Source of the DNA: Gordonia rhizosphera NBRC 16068 | GTDB taxonomy: Bacteria > Actinomycetota > Actinomycetes > Mycobacteriales > Mycobacteriaceae | Assembly (NCBI RefSeq): GCF_000298195.1 | Contig: NZ_BAHC01000048.1 | Span: 1-43,764 of the forward strand | Length of the DNA: 43,764 bases | Direction of reading: 5' to 3' | Shown: piece after piece, positions 17,931-26,459 of the stretch | Layout of the letters: every line of letters begins with the position of its first letter | Numbering within the stretch: the stretch's first letter is position 1 | Notes under the pieces: generated by a model | Told to the model about the DNA's origin: nothing | The model's input: the letters and a program-made list of their open reading frames with translations, nothing else | Database searches by the model: none | Position numbers and translations under genes: made by a program

Positions 17931-20247
17931 CCCAGTATCGCCTACCGATCAGCGTGAGGACCTTGATCGCGCCATCCTTGTCGAGCGGGTGGTTGCCATT
18001 GCCGCATTTCGGCGACTGCACACACGACGGGCAGCCCGACTCGCACCGGCAACTCGACACCGCATCGCGGGTCGCGGCGATCCACGTCGGGAACGCGGCG
18101 TAGCCCCGGTCGGCGAAACCGGCTCCACCCAGGTAGCCGTCGTAGACGAAGACGGTCGGGAGAGCGGTGTCGGGATGGGAGTTGGTGGAGAGCCCGCCGA
18201 TGTCCCATCGGTCGCAGGAAGCGACCAGCGGTAACAGACCGATCGCGGCATGTTCGGCCGCGTGTAACGCGCCGGGGAAGCGGCCGACGGTGACCCCGAC
18301 CTCCTCGAGTGCCTCGGGAGTGATCGTGTACATCACCGCGCGAGTGCTCAGAGTCTGCGGCGGCATGTCGAGTTCGACCGCGTCGAGCACCTCCCCCGAC
18401 AGCAGGGTCCGCAGATACCCGACGACCTGATGGGTGACGTCGACATCGACGAGGGCCACGGTCAGTGCGTCGCAGTCGCGGCGGTCCACCACGTTGGTCA
18501 CGGTGATGTCGGTGGTCTCGCGGGCAGCGGTGGTCCAGTCGGGTTCCTCCGGATGTGCCAGCGCGAGACCGTCGGACAGGTCGAGTTCGTCGATCACATA
18601 GGACTGACCCTGATGGATGTGCAGGGCACCGGGATGCACTGTCGAGGGTGCTCGTCCGGTGTCCACGGTGCCGAGCAGCTGCGAGGTCGTGGTGTCGACG
18701 ATGAGTACCTGCCCGCCGATACCGCCGCGGATGTCGATGTCGCCGTGCGGCTCCACGCCGGGGGCGACGTACCAGCCGGCCTTACGTCGCTTCAGCATTC
18801 CGTCGGAAGCGAGGGCGGCCACCGCCTCGCCGGCACCCCATGCCTCGATCTCCTTGTCCTGTAACGGGAGTTCGGCGGCGGCACACAACAGATGAGGTGT
18901 GAGGATGTACGGGTTGGTCGGATCGGTGACCGTCGCCTCGACCGGCCGCGAGAGCAACGCCTCGGGATGGTGGACCAGGTAGGTGTCGAGCGGATCGTCG
19001 CGCGCGACGAGCACGACCAGCGAATCACCCGACGTCCGCTGCCGCCCCGCGCGCCCGGCCTGCTGCCAGAAGGAGGCGACCGTGCCGGGATAGCCGCCGA
19101 CGATGACGGCGTCGAGTCCACTGATGTCCACCCCGAGTTCCAGGGCGTTAGTGGTCGCGACCCCGACCAGATCCCCGGAGGAGATGGCCTGCTCGAGGCG
19201 GCGCCGATCGTCGGCGAGGTACCCGGCACGGTAGGCGGCCACCCGGTCGACGAGTTCCGGTGCGCTCTGGGCGAGGAGATGACGTGCCTGGCGGGCGGTG
19301 AGCTCGACCCCGCGTCGGCTGCGCAGGAAACAGAGCGTCCGTGCGCCCTCGACCACGAAATCGGCGAGCAGCCGAGCGGATTCGGCACCGGCGGATCGTC
19401 GGACCGGCGCGCCGTGCTCTCCGGTCACCGCGGGCAGGAAGTCGGGCTCCCACAGCGCCACGGTCCGTTCCCCCCGCGGTGATCCGTCCTCGACGACGCC
19501 GACGGCGGGTTCACCGATCAAGCGGGTCAACGCATCTGCGGGCTCGGCCATCGTGGCGCTGGTCCCGATCACCGTCGGATCGGCGCCGGCCGACCGGGCG
19601 ATCCGAAGGAGGCGGCGGAGAACCAGAGCCGTATGCGAGCCGAACACCCCGCGATAGTGGTGACATTCGTCGACGACGATATAGCGCAGGTGTCGGAAGA
19701 AGTGCCGCCACCGGGCGTGCCCGGCGAGGATGCCGATGTGCAGCATATCGGGATTGGTGAAGATCCAGCGCGAGTGCGCCCGGGCCCACTGCCGGATTTC
19801 CACGTCGGTGTCCCCGTCATATGCGCAGGGCTGCAGATGGGTGAACTCCCGGTGTCCGCTGAGTAGCGAAGTCAGCGAACGGATCTGATCGGCCCCCAGC
19901 GCCTTGGTCGGCGAAAGATAGAGCGCGGTGGAATGCGGATCCTTCATCAGTGTGGACAGGATGGGCATCTGATAGGCCAGTGATTTTCCGGAGGCGGTAC
20001 CGGTGCACAGGGCGACGTGCTTTCTGTGATAAAGGAGGTCGGCCGCAGCTGCCTGATGTGTCCAGGGGCGGTCGATTCCGGATTCGATGAAGGCGGCCAC
20101 CAGGTCTGCCGGCACCCACTCCGGCCACTCGACGAAAGCCGCTGTCCGCGAAGCTATTACCGAGAGATGGGTGAGGCACGAGGAGTCGGTGTCGGTGCCG
20201 GCCATGCTGCGGTGCAGGAGCTCGGTACCGAAGGTGGGTTCACGCAT
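17920..20247 (-). CDS. DEAD/DEAH helicase with C-terminal MrfA Zn-binding domain (YprA/MrfA, Rv3649 type)
   Basis: SF2 helicase of about 775 residues. Walker A is GTASGKS (83-89), motif II is VVDECHHYRG, motif III GTSATM, and the helicase C domain ends with QQAGRAGRQR. The C-terminal domain (DUF1998/MZB) carries four Cys in CRCESGCPSC and PKCGNGN. B. subtilis MrfA (YprA), the best-studied member, repairs mitomycin C damage; this is the helicase that gives the helicase/secretion neighbourhood its name. ATG at 20247 preferred; an in-frame TTG at 20262 would add five residues. Its 3' end overlaps the unknown gene by 11 nt. Confidence 0.9.
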   Translation of the reverse strand: MREPTFGTELLHRSMAGTDTDSSCLTHLSVIASRTAAFVEWPEWVPADLVAAFIESGIDRPWTHQAAAADLLYHRKHVALCTGTASGKSLAYQMPILSTLMKDPHSTALYLSPTKALGADQIRSLTSLLSGHREFTHLQPCAYDGDTDVEIRQWARAHSRWIFTNPDMLHIGILAGHARWRHFFRHLRYIVVDECHHYRGVFGSHTALVLRRLLRIARSAGADPTVIGTSATMAEPADALTRLIGEPAVGVVEDGSPRGERTVALWEPDFLPAVTGEHGAPVRRSAGAESARLLADFVVEGARTLCFLRSRRGVELTARQARHLLAQSAPELVDRVAAYRAGYLADDRRRLEQAISSGDLVGVATTNALELGVDISGLDAVIVGGYPGTVASFWQQAGRAGRQRTSGDSLVVLVARDDPLDTYLVHHPEALLSRPVEATVTDPTNPYILTPHLLCAAAELPLQDKEIEAWGAGEAVAALASDGMLKRRKAGWYVAPGVEPHGDIDIRGGIGGQVLIVDTTTSQLLGTVDTGRAPSTVHPGALHIHQGQSYVIDELDLSDGLALAHPEEPDWTTAARETTDITVTNVVDRRDCDALTVALVDVDVTHQVVGYLRTLLSGEVLDAVELDMPPQTLSTRAVMYTITPEALEEVGVTVGRFPGALHAAEHAAIGLLPLVASCDRWDIGGLSTNSHPDTALPTVFVYDGYLGGAGFADRGYAAFPTWIAATRDAVSSCRCESGCPSCVQSPKCGNGNHPLDKDGAIKVLTLIGRRYWDGA

Positions 20248-20581
20248 GATTATCGATCTCAAGAAGGGGTCGGCGGCCCTCGCCGACGCGTCCTCCGATG
20301 TTACTGGGGGATGTCCACGCGCTGAAGACTGGTGGCATTTTACCCAGTTTGGTTGGGGCGACTATCGGATGTCGGCCGAACATGATTGACTTAGTGGCGG
20401 TCGCAGCTTTCGCAGGGCTCCGGGACATCCGGTGGATCGGCGAGATCGTGTTGTGTCCGCGGTACTGAGAACGGTTTGGCGGGGTAGTCCGCGGGGTCCA
20501 ACGAGGTATGGCGGTCGGAACCGACCACGACACGAGACCCTCGTGTCGAGTCAGTTGGAATGTATGAAAAGGAATGCAGGA
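20248..20581. other. Divergent region between helicase and cold shock genes
   Basis: About 330 bp separate the helicase start from the cold shock start. I see no credible gene. The plus-strand half probably holds the long 5' leader usual for cold shock mRNAs; a TTGACT at 20386-20391 may be part of a promoter, but no clear -10 goes with it. Confidence 0.4.
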
Positions 20582-20785
20582 ATGGCACAGGGGACTGTGA
20601 AGTGGTTCAACGCGGAAAAGGGCTTCGGCTTCATCGCGCCTGATGAGGGGTCCGACGACGTGTTCGTCCACTACTCCGAGATCCAGGGCACGGGCTTCCG
20701 TACCCTCGAGGAGAACCAGCGCGTCGAGTTCGAGGTCGGCCAGGGCACCAAGGGCCCGCAGGCCACCGGCGTCCGCGCCGTCTAG
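20582..20785 (+). CDS. cspA: Cold shock protein CspA
   Basis: A 67-residue single-domain nucleic-acid chaperone. [18 protein letters not shown] contains RNP1 (KGFGFI) and VFVHYSEI is RNP2; the family length is complete. It destabilises RNA structure in the cytoplasm, often at low temperature. ATG chosen because the conserved fold starts there, with GCAGGA just upstream; an earlier in-frame ATG 18 nt upstream would add six residues. A strong hairpin terminator lies 35 bp downstream. Gene order cspA, Rv3647c-like, topA, cyclase matches mycobacteria. Confidence 0.96.
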   Translation: MAQGTVKWFNAEKGFGFIAPDEGSDDVFVHYSEIQGTGFRTLEENQRVEFEVGQGTKGPQATGVRAV

Positions 20786-20820
20786 GACTTACCAAGCTGC
20801 GACAGCAGACTTGAGCGAAG

Positions 20821-20861
20821 CCGCTCCCGGTCACCGACATGGTGGCCGGGAGCGGTTCTTT
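20821..20861 (+). terminator. Intrinsic terminator after cspA
   Basis: CCGCTCCCGG (20821-20830) pairs with CCGGGAGCGG (20846-20855), and inner ACC/GGT pairs extend the stem. TTCTTT follows. Confidence 0.8.
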
Positions 20862-20883
20862 CCGGGCGGTGCTTCTCGGTGTG

Positions 20884-20923
20884 TGCAGCGGACACGGCGG
20901 CGCGTGCAGCGGACACGGCGGCG
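20884..20923 (+). repeat. Two 19-bp direct repeats, 21-bp period
   Basis: TGCAGCGGACACGGCGGCG occurs at 20884-20902 and 20905-20923, immediately before the promoter of the next gene. Confidence 0.85.
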
Positions 20924-20934
20924 GGGTCAGGCAG

Positions 20935-20946
20935 TAACCTCGGTGT
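20935..20946 (+). promoter_or_regulatory. Leaderless-type -10 element before the Rv3647c-like gene
   Basis: TAACCT (20935-20940) lies 6 nt before the ATG, with no ribosome site. Confidence 0.55.
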
Positions 20947-21534
20947 ATGGGTCAGCTGTCGTTCTTCTCCGCGCAGATCGCCCAACCCGCGTACGAGGAC
21001 CTCGAGGGGCTTCTGGCCACGCACGGCCAGGCGGTTCGCTCCGATTCTGGTACGCGGGTCTCGGTGGTCGTCGCCGAGGAGTGGCGCGCCGTGGCGCTCG
21101 TCGAGGAGATCTCGGCCACTGGTGTCGACGCCGAGATCGTCTTCTCCGACGAGGGCAGTCCGATCGCCCGGACCGCACCCAGTCACGAGTTCGATGAACT
21201 GCATCGACGGTGGTTGGCGGGTGCGGTGAAGGCGATGCCCGCAGGTTGGGTCCCCTCGCCACGTGCGCTGCGTCTGTGGACGATCGCCGCCGGAGAGCGC
21301 GACGAGGATCGCTACCTGCTCGGGCTCGATGCCCACGCCCCGGAGATGCACGCTGCACTGGCGACCGCACTGATGCGGGTGGGGGTCGCGCCGACCCTGG
21401 TCGGCACCCGCGGCAAGGCGCCTGCGCTGCGGGTCGCCGGTAAGCGTCGCCTGACGCACCTGCTCGAATACGTCGGCGATCCGCCCACGGTCCCCGGTGC
21501 CGCCGAACACTGGCCGGTCGTCGTCGGTTTCTGA
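20947..21534 (+). CDS. Conserved actinobacterial protein (Rv3647c-like), function unknown
   Basis: A 195-residue protein conserved between cspA and topA in Mycobacteriales. It starts MGQLSFFSAQIAQPAYEDLEG and has two alpha/beta segments (RVSVVVAEEWRAVALVEEI and RLWTIAAGERDEDRYLLGLD). The C-terminal GKRRLTHLLEYVGDPP resembles a helix found in LAGLIDADG-related folds, but no catalytic residues are evident. ATG start with TAACCT 6 nt before it. I assign no function. The steady position beside topA suggests a link to chromosome or nucleic-acid maintenance only by association. Confidence 0.8.
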   Translation: MGQLSFFSAQIAQPAYEDLEGLLATHGQAVRSDSGTRVSVVVAEEWRAVALVEEISATGVDAEIVFSDEGSPIARTAPSHEFDELHRRWLAGAVKAMPAGWVPSPRALRLWTIAAGERDEDRYLLGLDAHAPEMHAALATALMRVGVAPTLVGTRGKAPALRVAGKRRLTHLLEYVGDPPTVPGAAEHWPVVVGF

Positions 21535-21600
21535 CCCGCCGCACCAGCCCCGGACCAGGGGTTTTCCGCCTCGTCGCCGTTTTTGGTGTGCGCAATCCGT

Positions 21601-21656
21601 CACACTCTGGGTCTGCCACGGGAATCCGAGTGTGCAAATGACGCTGTATATAAGGT
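21601..21656 (+). promoter_or_regulatory. Candidate topA promoter with inverted repeat
   Basis: An AT-rich TATATAAGGT (21647-21656) offers a -10 (TATATA or TAAGGT). CACACTC (21601-21607) and GAGTGTG (21628-21634) form an inverted repeat just upstream. No convincing -35. Confidence 0.35.
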
Positions 21657-21698
21657 ACAAACGCTCAGGACCTTCAGACTGTGAAGTAAGGACGCCCG

Positions 21699-24698
21699 GT
21701 GGCCGATACCAGCACCGCATCTCCCGCGACGGGGAGCCCGATCCGACGATTGGTCATCGTCGAGTCGCCGACCAAGGCCCGCAAGATTGCGGGATACCTC
21801 GGGTCGAACTACGTCGTGGAATCCTCGCGCGGCCATATCCGTGACCTTCCGCGCGGTGCTGCCGACGTCCCCGCCAAGTACAAGGGCCAGCCGTGGGCGC
21901 GCCTCGGGGTCAACGTCGACGACAACTTCGAGCCGCTCTACGTGGTCTCCGCCGACAAGAAGTCGACCGTCACCGAACTCAAGACGCTGATGCGGGACGT
22001 CGACGAGCTCTACCTCGCCACCGACGGTGACCGCGAGGGCGAGGCGATCGCCTGGCACCTCCTCGAAACCCTCAAGCCGAAGATCCCGGTCAAGCGGATG
22101 GTGTTCCACGAGATCACCGAGCCGGCCATCCGGGCCGCCGCCGACAACCCCCGCGACCTCGACATCGACCTGGTCGACGCCCAGGAAACCCGCCGCATCC
22201 TGGACCGCCTGTACGGCTACGAGGTCTCTCCGGTGCTGTGGAAGAAGGTCATGCCGAAGCTGTCGGCGGGCCGTGTTCAGTCGGTGGCGACCCGCATCAT
22301 CGTCGATCGAGAGCGCGAGCGGATGGCGTTCGTGTCCGCCGAGTACTGGGACATCGCGGCGATGATGGATGCCGGTGCGGGCAGCGACGCCAAATCCGGC
22401 CCACAGACATTCGGTGCGCGCCTGGTGTCCGTCGACGACGCCCGCGTGGCCACCGGCCGCGACTTCGACTCGCGGGGCGGACTGAAACGCGGCGACGGCG
22501 TCGTCGTGCTCGACGGCTCCCGCGCCACCGCGCTGGCGGAGGCGCTGCGGGGTGCGGCGATGACGGTCACCTCCGTCGAGGAGAAGCCCTACACCCGTCG
22601 CCCGTATGCGCCGTTCATGACCTCGACGCTGCAGCAGGAGGCCGGCCGCAAGCTGCGCTTCTCGTCCGATCGCACGATGCGGATCGCGCAGCGGCTGTAC
22701 GAGAACGGCTACATCACCTACATGCGTACCGACTCGACGACGCTGAGCGAGTCGGCCATCAACGCCGCGCGGGCACAGGCCCGGGAACTCTACGGCGAGT
22801 CGTTCGTCCATCCGACCCCGCGGCAGTACAACCGCAAGGTCAAGAATGCGCAGGAGGCCCACGAGGCCATCCGTCCGGCCGGCGAGACGTTCCGCACGCC
22901 CGGTCAGGTGGCCGGGCAGCTCGAGACCGACGAGTTCCGGCTCTACGAGCTGATCTGGCAGCGCACCGTCGCGTCGCAGATGGCCGACGCCAAGGGCACG
23001 ACGATGAGCGTGCGGATCAGCGGAACCGCGACGTCCGGGGAGCGCTGCACGTTCGCCGCGTCGGGCCGCACCATCACGTTCCCGGGCTTCCTGTCGGCCT
23101 ACGTGGAGACCGTCGACGACCAGACCGGAGGTCAGGCCGACGACGAGGAGACCCGTCTTCCGCGGCTCGCGGAGGGACAGTCGCTGACCGCGACCGAGCT
23201 GACCGCCGACGGCCACTCGACGAACCCGCCCGCGCGTTTCACCGAGGCCTCGCTGGTCAAGGTGCTCGAGGAACTCGGCATCGGCCGGCCGTCGACGTAT
23301 GCCTCGATCATCGGCACCATCCAGGACCGCGGCTACGTGGTGAAGAAGGGCAACGCGCTGGTCCCGTCGTGGATCGCGTTCGCCGTCGTCGGACTGCTGG
23401 AGGCCTACTTCCACAGCCTCGTCGACTACGACTTCACCGCCACCCTCGAGGACGACCTCGACCAGATCGCAGCGGGTGCCGAGGACCGCACCCGATGGCT
23501 CTCGGAGTTCTATTTCGGTGACAGCGCCGACGCAGACGGTTCCGACAGCGCGAAGTCCGCCATCGCCAAGTACGGCGGCCTCAAGAAGCTCGTGGGCGTG
23601 AATCTGGAGGAGATCGACGCCCGCGAGGTCAACTCGATCCGCCTGTTCGACGACGAGGCGGGCCGTCCGGTCTTCGTGCGGGTCGGGCGTTACGGCCCGT
23701 ACCTGGAACGTAATGTCGCCGGCCCCGACGCCGAGCCTGATTTGCAGCGCGCCAACCTGCCTGCCGACATCACGCCGGACGAACTGACCCTGGCCGTTGC
23801 GGAGAAGCTGTTCGCCACGCCCCAGGAAGGCCGCTCGCTCGGTTTCGACCCGGTCACCGGTCACGAGATCGTCGCCAAGGAGGGTCGCTTCGGCCCGTAC
23901 GTGACCGAGATCCTGCCGTCGGACGACGAGGACGGGGACGGCAACGCCCCCGCGACCATCCCCCCCGGACCCACGCCACGTGACGGCGGCGAGGACGGTG
24001 GCGTGATCCCGCTCGACGACGAAGGGGCCGGGGGCGGCGCCGCGACGAAGACGACGACGGCGAAGAAGACCGCAAAAAAGGCCGCGAAAAAGGCCGGCCC
24101 GAAACCGCGGACGGGGTCGCTGTTCAAGACGATGGACATCTCCACGGTGTCCCTCGAAGACGCGCTCAAGCTGCTGTCGTTGCCACGCGTCGTCGGCGTC
24201 GACCCGGAGTCAGGTGACGAGATCACCGCGCAGAATGGGCGCTACGGCCCCTACCTGAAGAAGGGCACCGACTCGCGGTCGCTGGCCAGCGAGGACCAGC
24301 TCTTCGACATCACGCTCGACGAGGCACTCAAGATCTACGCCGAGCCCAAGCGCCGGGGCCGGCAGGCCGCCGCGCCTCCGCTGCGTGAGCTGGGCAACGA
24401 CTCGGTCAGCGAGAAGCCGATGGTGATCAAGGACGGCCGATTCGGACCGTACGTCACCGACGGCGAGACCAACGCCAGCCTGCGCAAGGGTGACGAGGTC
24501 GCGACCATCACCCCTGAGCGGGCGATGGAGCTGCTGGCGGATCGTCGTGCGCGCGGTCCCGCCAAGAAGACGGCGAAGAAGGCTGCGGCGAAGAAGACCC
24601 CGGCCAAGAAGACAGCGGCGAAGAAGACCGCGGCCAAGAAGACGACCACGAAGAAGGCGACCGCGAAGAAGACCGCGGCCAAGAAGTCGGCCGACTGA
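21699..24698 (+). CDS. topA: DNA topoisomerase I (type IA)
   Basis: Relaxes negative supercoils. The 999-residue protein begins with the Toprim domain (LVIVESPTKARKI with Glu22; TDGDREGE with Asp109, Asp111, Glu113). The active-site Tyr is Tyr341 in ITYMRTDST, and SAGRVQSVATR is intact. The C-terminal half carries several GRFGPYV/GRYGPYL repeats instead of zinc fingers, as in mycobacteria. A Lys/Ala linker lies near 785-805 and a tail of repeated AKK and TKK blocks covers the last 45 residues; such tails aid processivity in mycobacterial TopA. GTG start with AAGGA upstream. Longer than the 934 residues of M. tuberculosis TopA because of the linkers. Confidence 0.97.
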   Translation: MADTSTASPATGSPIRRLVIVESPTKARKIAGYLGSNYVVESSRGHIRDLPRGAADVPAKYKGQPWARLGVNVDDNFEPLYVVSADKKSTVTELKTLMRDVDELYLATDGDREGEAIAWHLLETLKPKIPVKRMVFHEITEPAIRAAADNPRDLDIDLVDAQETRRILDRLYGYEVSPVLWKKVMPKLSAGRVQSVATRIIVDRERERMAFVSAEYWDIAAMMDAGAGSDAKSGPQTFGARLVSVDDARVATGRDFDSRGGLKRGDGVVVLDGSRATALAEALRGAAMTVTSVEEKPYTRRPYAPFMTSTLQQEAGRKLRFSSDRTMRIAQRLYENGYITYMRTDSTTLSESAINAARAQARELYGESFVHPTPRQYNRKVKNAQEAHEAIRPAGETFRTPGQVAGQLETDEFRLYELIWQRTVASQMADAKGTTMSVRISGTATSGERCTFAASGRTITFPGFLSAYVETVDDQTGGQADDEETRLPRLAEGQSLTATELTADGHSTNPPARFTEASLVKVLEELGIGRPSTYASIIGTIQDRGYVVKKGNALVPSWIAFAVVGLLEAYFHSLVDYDFTATLEDDLDQIAAGAEDRTRWLSEFYFGDSADADGSDSAKSAIAKYGGLKKLVGVNLEEIDAREVNSIRLFDDEAGRPVFVRVGRYGPYLERNVAGPDAEPDLQRANLPADITPDELTLAVAEKLFATPQEGRSLGFDPVTGHEIVAKEGRFGPYVTEILPSDDEDGDGNAPATIPPGPTPRDGGEDGGVIPLDDEGAGGGAATKTTTAKKTAKKAAKKAGPKPRTGSLFKTMDISTVSLEDALKLLSLPRVVGVDPESGDEITAQNGRYGPYLKKGTDSRSLASEDQLFDITLDEALKIYAEPKRRGRQAAAPPLRELGNDSVSEKPMVIKDGRFGPYVTDGETNASLRKGDEVATITPERAMELLADRRARGPAKKTAKKAAAKKTPAKKTAAKKTAAKKTTTKKATAKKTAAKKSAD

Positions 24699-24710
24699 TC
24701 GCCTCCCCTC

Positions 24711-24781
24711 CGCTGGTCGAGTCACCCGTCCGCTGGTCGAGTCACCCGTCCGCTGGTCGAGTCACCCGTCCGCTGGTCGAG
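24711..24781. repeat. Tandem 20-bp repeat, 3.5 copies
   Basis: CGCTGGTCGAGTCACCCGTC is repeated exactly at 24711, 24731 and 24751, and an 11-bp partial copy begins at 24771. It fills the convergent gap between topA and the cyclase gene. Confidence 0.95.
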
Positions 24782-24794
24782 CTGCCCCGACCCG

Positions 24795-26336
24795 CTAGGC
24801 GAGGGGCGTATCGAGGCCACCGCCGGAGACGTCCACACCCATCCGACCGAAGTGCGGACGCGCGAGCAGCGTCTCGATTCCGCGCCCGCGTAGTTCGACG
24901 CCCTCGCCGATCTCCCAGTTCTCCGCCTCGGCTTGGGAGGCCAGGAAGACCGCACGGGCGGACCCGAGCACGCGCGCGGGTTCGTCCTTCGCGAGCTCGG
25001 TGAGCCGGGCGGCCTCGTTGACGGGGTCGCCGATGACGGTGTACTCGAGCCGCTGCTCCGAACCGATGTGGCCGGCGATGGCCTTACCGGCCGAGACCCC
25101 GATCCCGATGTCGGTGTCACCGAGCGTGCGATACAGCTCGCTGCGCAGTTCGCGCGCCGACGCCAGCGCACGACCGGCGAAATCCTCCAGATCCAGCGGC
25201 GCACCGAAGATGGCCAGCGCCGCGTCACCCTGGAACTTGTTGACGAAGCCGCCGTGCCGCCCGACGACGGCGACGACCACCCGGAAGAACTCGTTGAGCA
25301 GCTCGACCACGTGGCGGGGCGGCCGGTTGACCGCGAGGCGGGTGGACCCGACGATGTCGACGAACAGCACGCCGACATAGCGTTCCTCGCCGCCGAGTTC
25401 GGTGCCCTCCTCGATGGCCCGGCGCGCGACATCCTCACCCACGTAGCGGCCGAACAGGTTGCGCAGTTCCTGGCGCTCACGCAGGTCGGAGACCATGTCG
25501 TTGAACCCCGCCTGCAACAGGCCGAGGTCGCTGCCGTCGTAGATCTTCACCGCGACATTCAGGTTGCCGGCACTGACCTGGCCCTGTGCCCGGCGTAGCT
25601 GCTTGATCGGGTCGTTGATCGCGGCCACCACCCGGACGATCGCGATGACGCTGAACGCGAGCGCGGCACCCGACATCCACAGGATGGGTCGCTGCAGGCC
25701 CGCGGGGTCGGTGTCGATCCAGCCGAATCTCTGCAGGGTGATCAATCCGATGATCACCGCGAGGGGTGCCACCACGCTGATGACCCAGAACACGGCGATC
25801 CGAGTGGTGACGGTCGGCGCCACCGCGACGCCCGGGTTGTTGGCCATCGCTGCGACCGTGATCGGCCGCAGGACCTTTTCCGCCTGCATGTAGGAGAGCA
25901 CGCACGTGACCAGGGCGCCGATCGCGCTGGCGATCGCGACGATGAAGGCGTTCTTGTTCGACACCGAGAGGTTGACGAGTGTGAACAGCACCCCACCCAC
26001 CAGCCAGAGCGCGGCGTTGACCACCGACAACAGATACGGCAGCTTCAACGCGCGGCGACGGGCGATCTCATTGTCGAGTCGGCTGCGGCGTCGATGCCAG
26101 ACCAGCACCGGCAGTGACAACTGGATGCTCGCGAACGCGCCGACCAGCATCGACACGACCAGATAGATGACGAAGATGACCTGGTTGAGCGCGGTGATCT
26201 CGTCGAACCGGATCGAGTCCTCCAGCGGCATCCCGAACCGGAGGAACGCGAACGTGAACAGCGCACCCACCACGTTCGCCCGGAGCATGTCGAGGGCAAG
26301 GATCGGCCACGGCGTATGCGCCAGCCATCGGGCCAT
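24795..26336 (-). CDS. Membrane-bound class III adenylate cyclase with HAMP domain (Rv3645-like)
   Basis: Makes cAMP from ATP. The 513-residue protein has six predicted membrane helices (residues about 10-240), a HAMP linker (INDPIKQLRRAQGQVSAGNLNV) and a cyclase domain. Catalytic motifs are present: metal-binding Asp in VLFVDIVGSTRL, Lys in NKFQGDAALAIFG with the second Asp, and Asn/Arg in GDPVNEAARL. The ATG at 26336 is chosen for its AAAGGG ribosome site; the open frame continues 22 codons upstream. The last residues (GGGLDTPLA) are encoded by repeat-like DNA next to the tandem array. Divergent from the delta' gene. Its product, cAMP, is the ligand of the CRP protein in this window. Confidence 0.93.
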   Translation of the reverse strand: MARWLAHTPWPILALDMLRANVVGALFTFAFLRFGMPLEDSIRFDEITALNQVIFVIYLVVSMLVGAFASIQLSLPVLVWHRRRSRLDNEIARRRALKLPYLLSVVNAALWLVGGVLFTLVNLSVSNKNAFIVAIASAIGALVTCVLSYMQAEKVLRPITVAAMANNPGVAVAPTVTTRIAVFWVISVVAPLAVIIGLITLQRFGWIDTDPAGLQRPILWMSGAALAFSVIAIVRVVAAINDPIKQLRRAQGQVSAGNLNVAVKIYDGSDLGLLQAGFNDMVSDLRERQELRNLFGRYVGEDVARRAIEEGTELGGEERYVGVLFVDIVGSTRLAVNRPPRHVVELLNEFFRVVVAVVGRHGGFVNKFQGDAALAIFGAPLDLEDFAGRALASARELRSELYRTLGDTDIGIGVSAGKAIAGHIGSEQRLEYTVIGDPVNEAARLTELAKDEPARVLGSARAVFLASQAEAENWEIGEGVELRGRGIETLLARPHFGRMGVDVSGGGLDTPLA

Positions 26337-26447
26337 GTGCAGGCCCTTTGACCACTGAGACCGACGTCGAACCACGTAACAAAGGTAGCGGGCTGCTTGC
26401 AATTGCTACACGCACACGCGGCGCAGTGTTGTGTCCGAACTGGGCAT

Positions 26448-26459
26448 TAGTCTGTCGGT
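26448..26459 (+). promoter_or_regulatory. Leaderless-type -10 element before the delta' gene
   Basis: TAGTCT (26448-26453) lies 6 nt before the GTG start, with no ribosome site. Confidence 0.5.

Noticed and set aside
21600..23864. 754-codon minus-strand frame antisense to topA
   Set aside because: Shadow of topA, with no recognisable domain.
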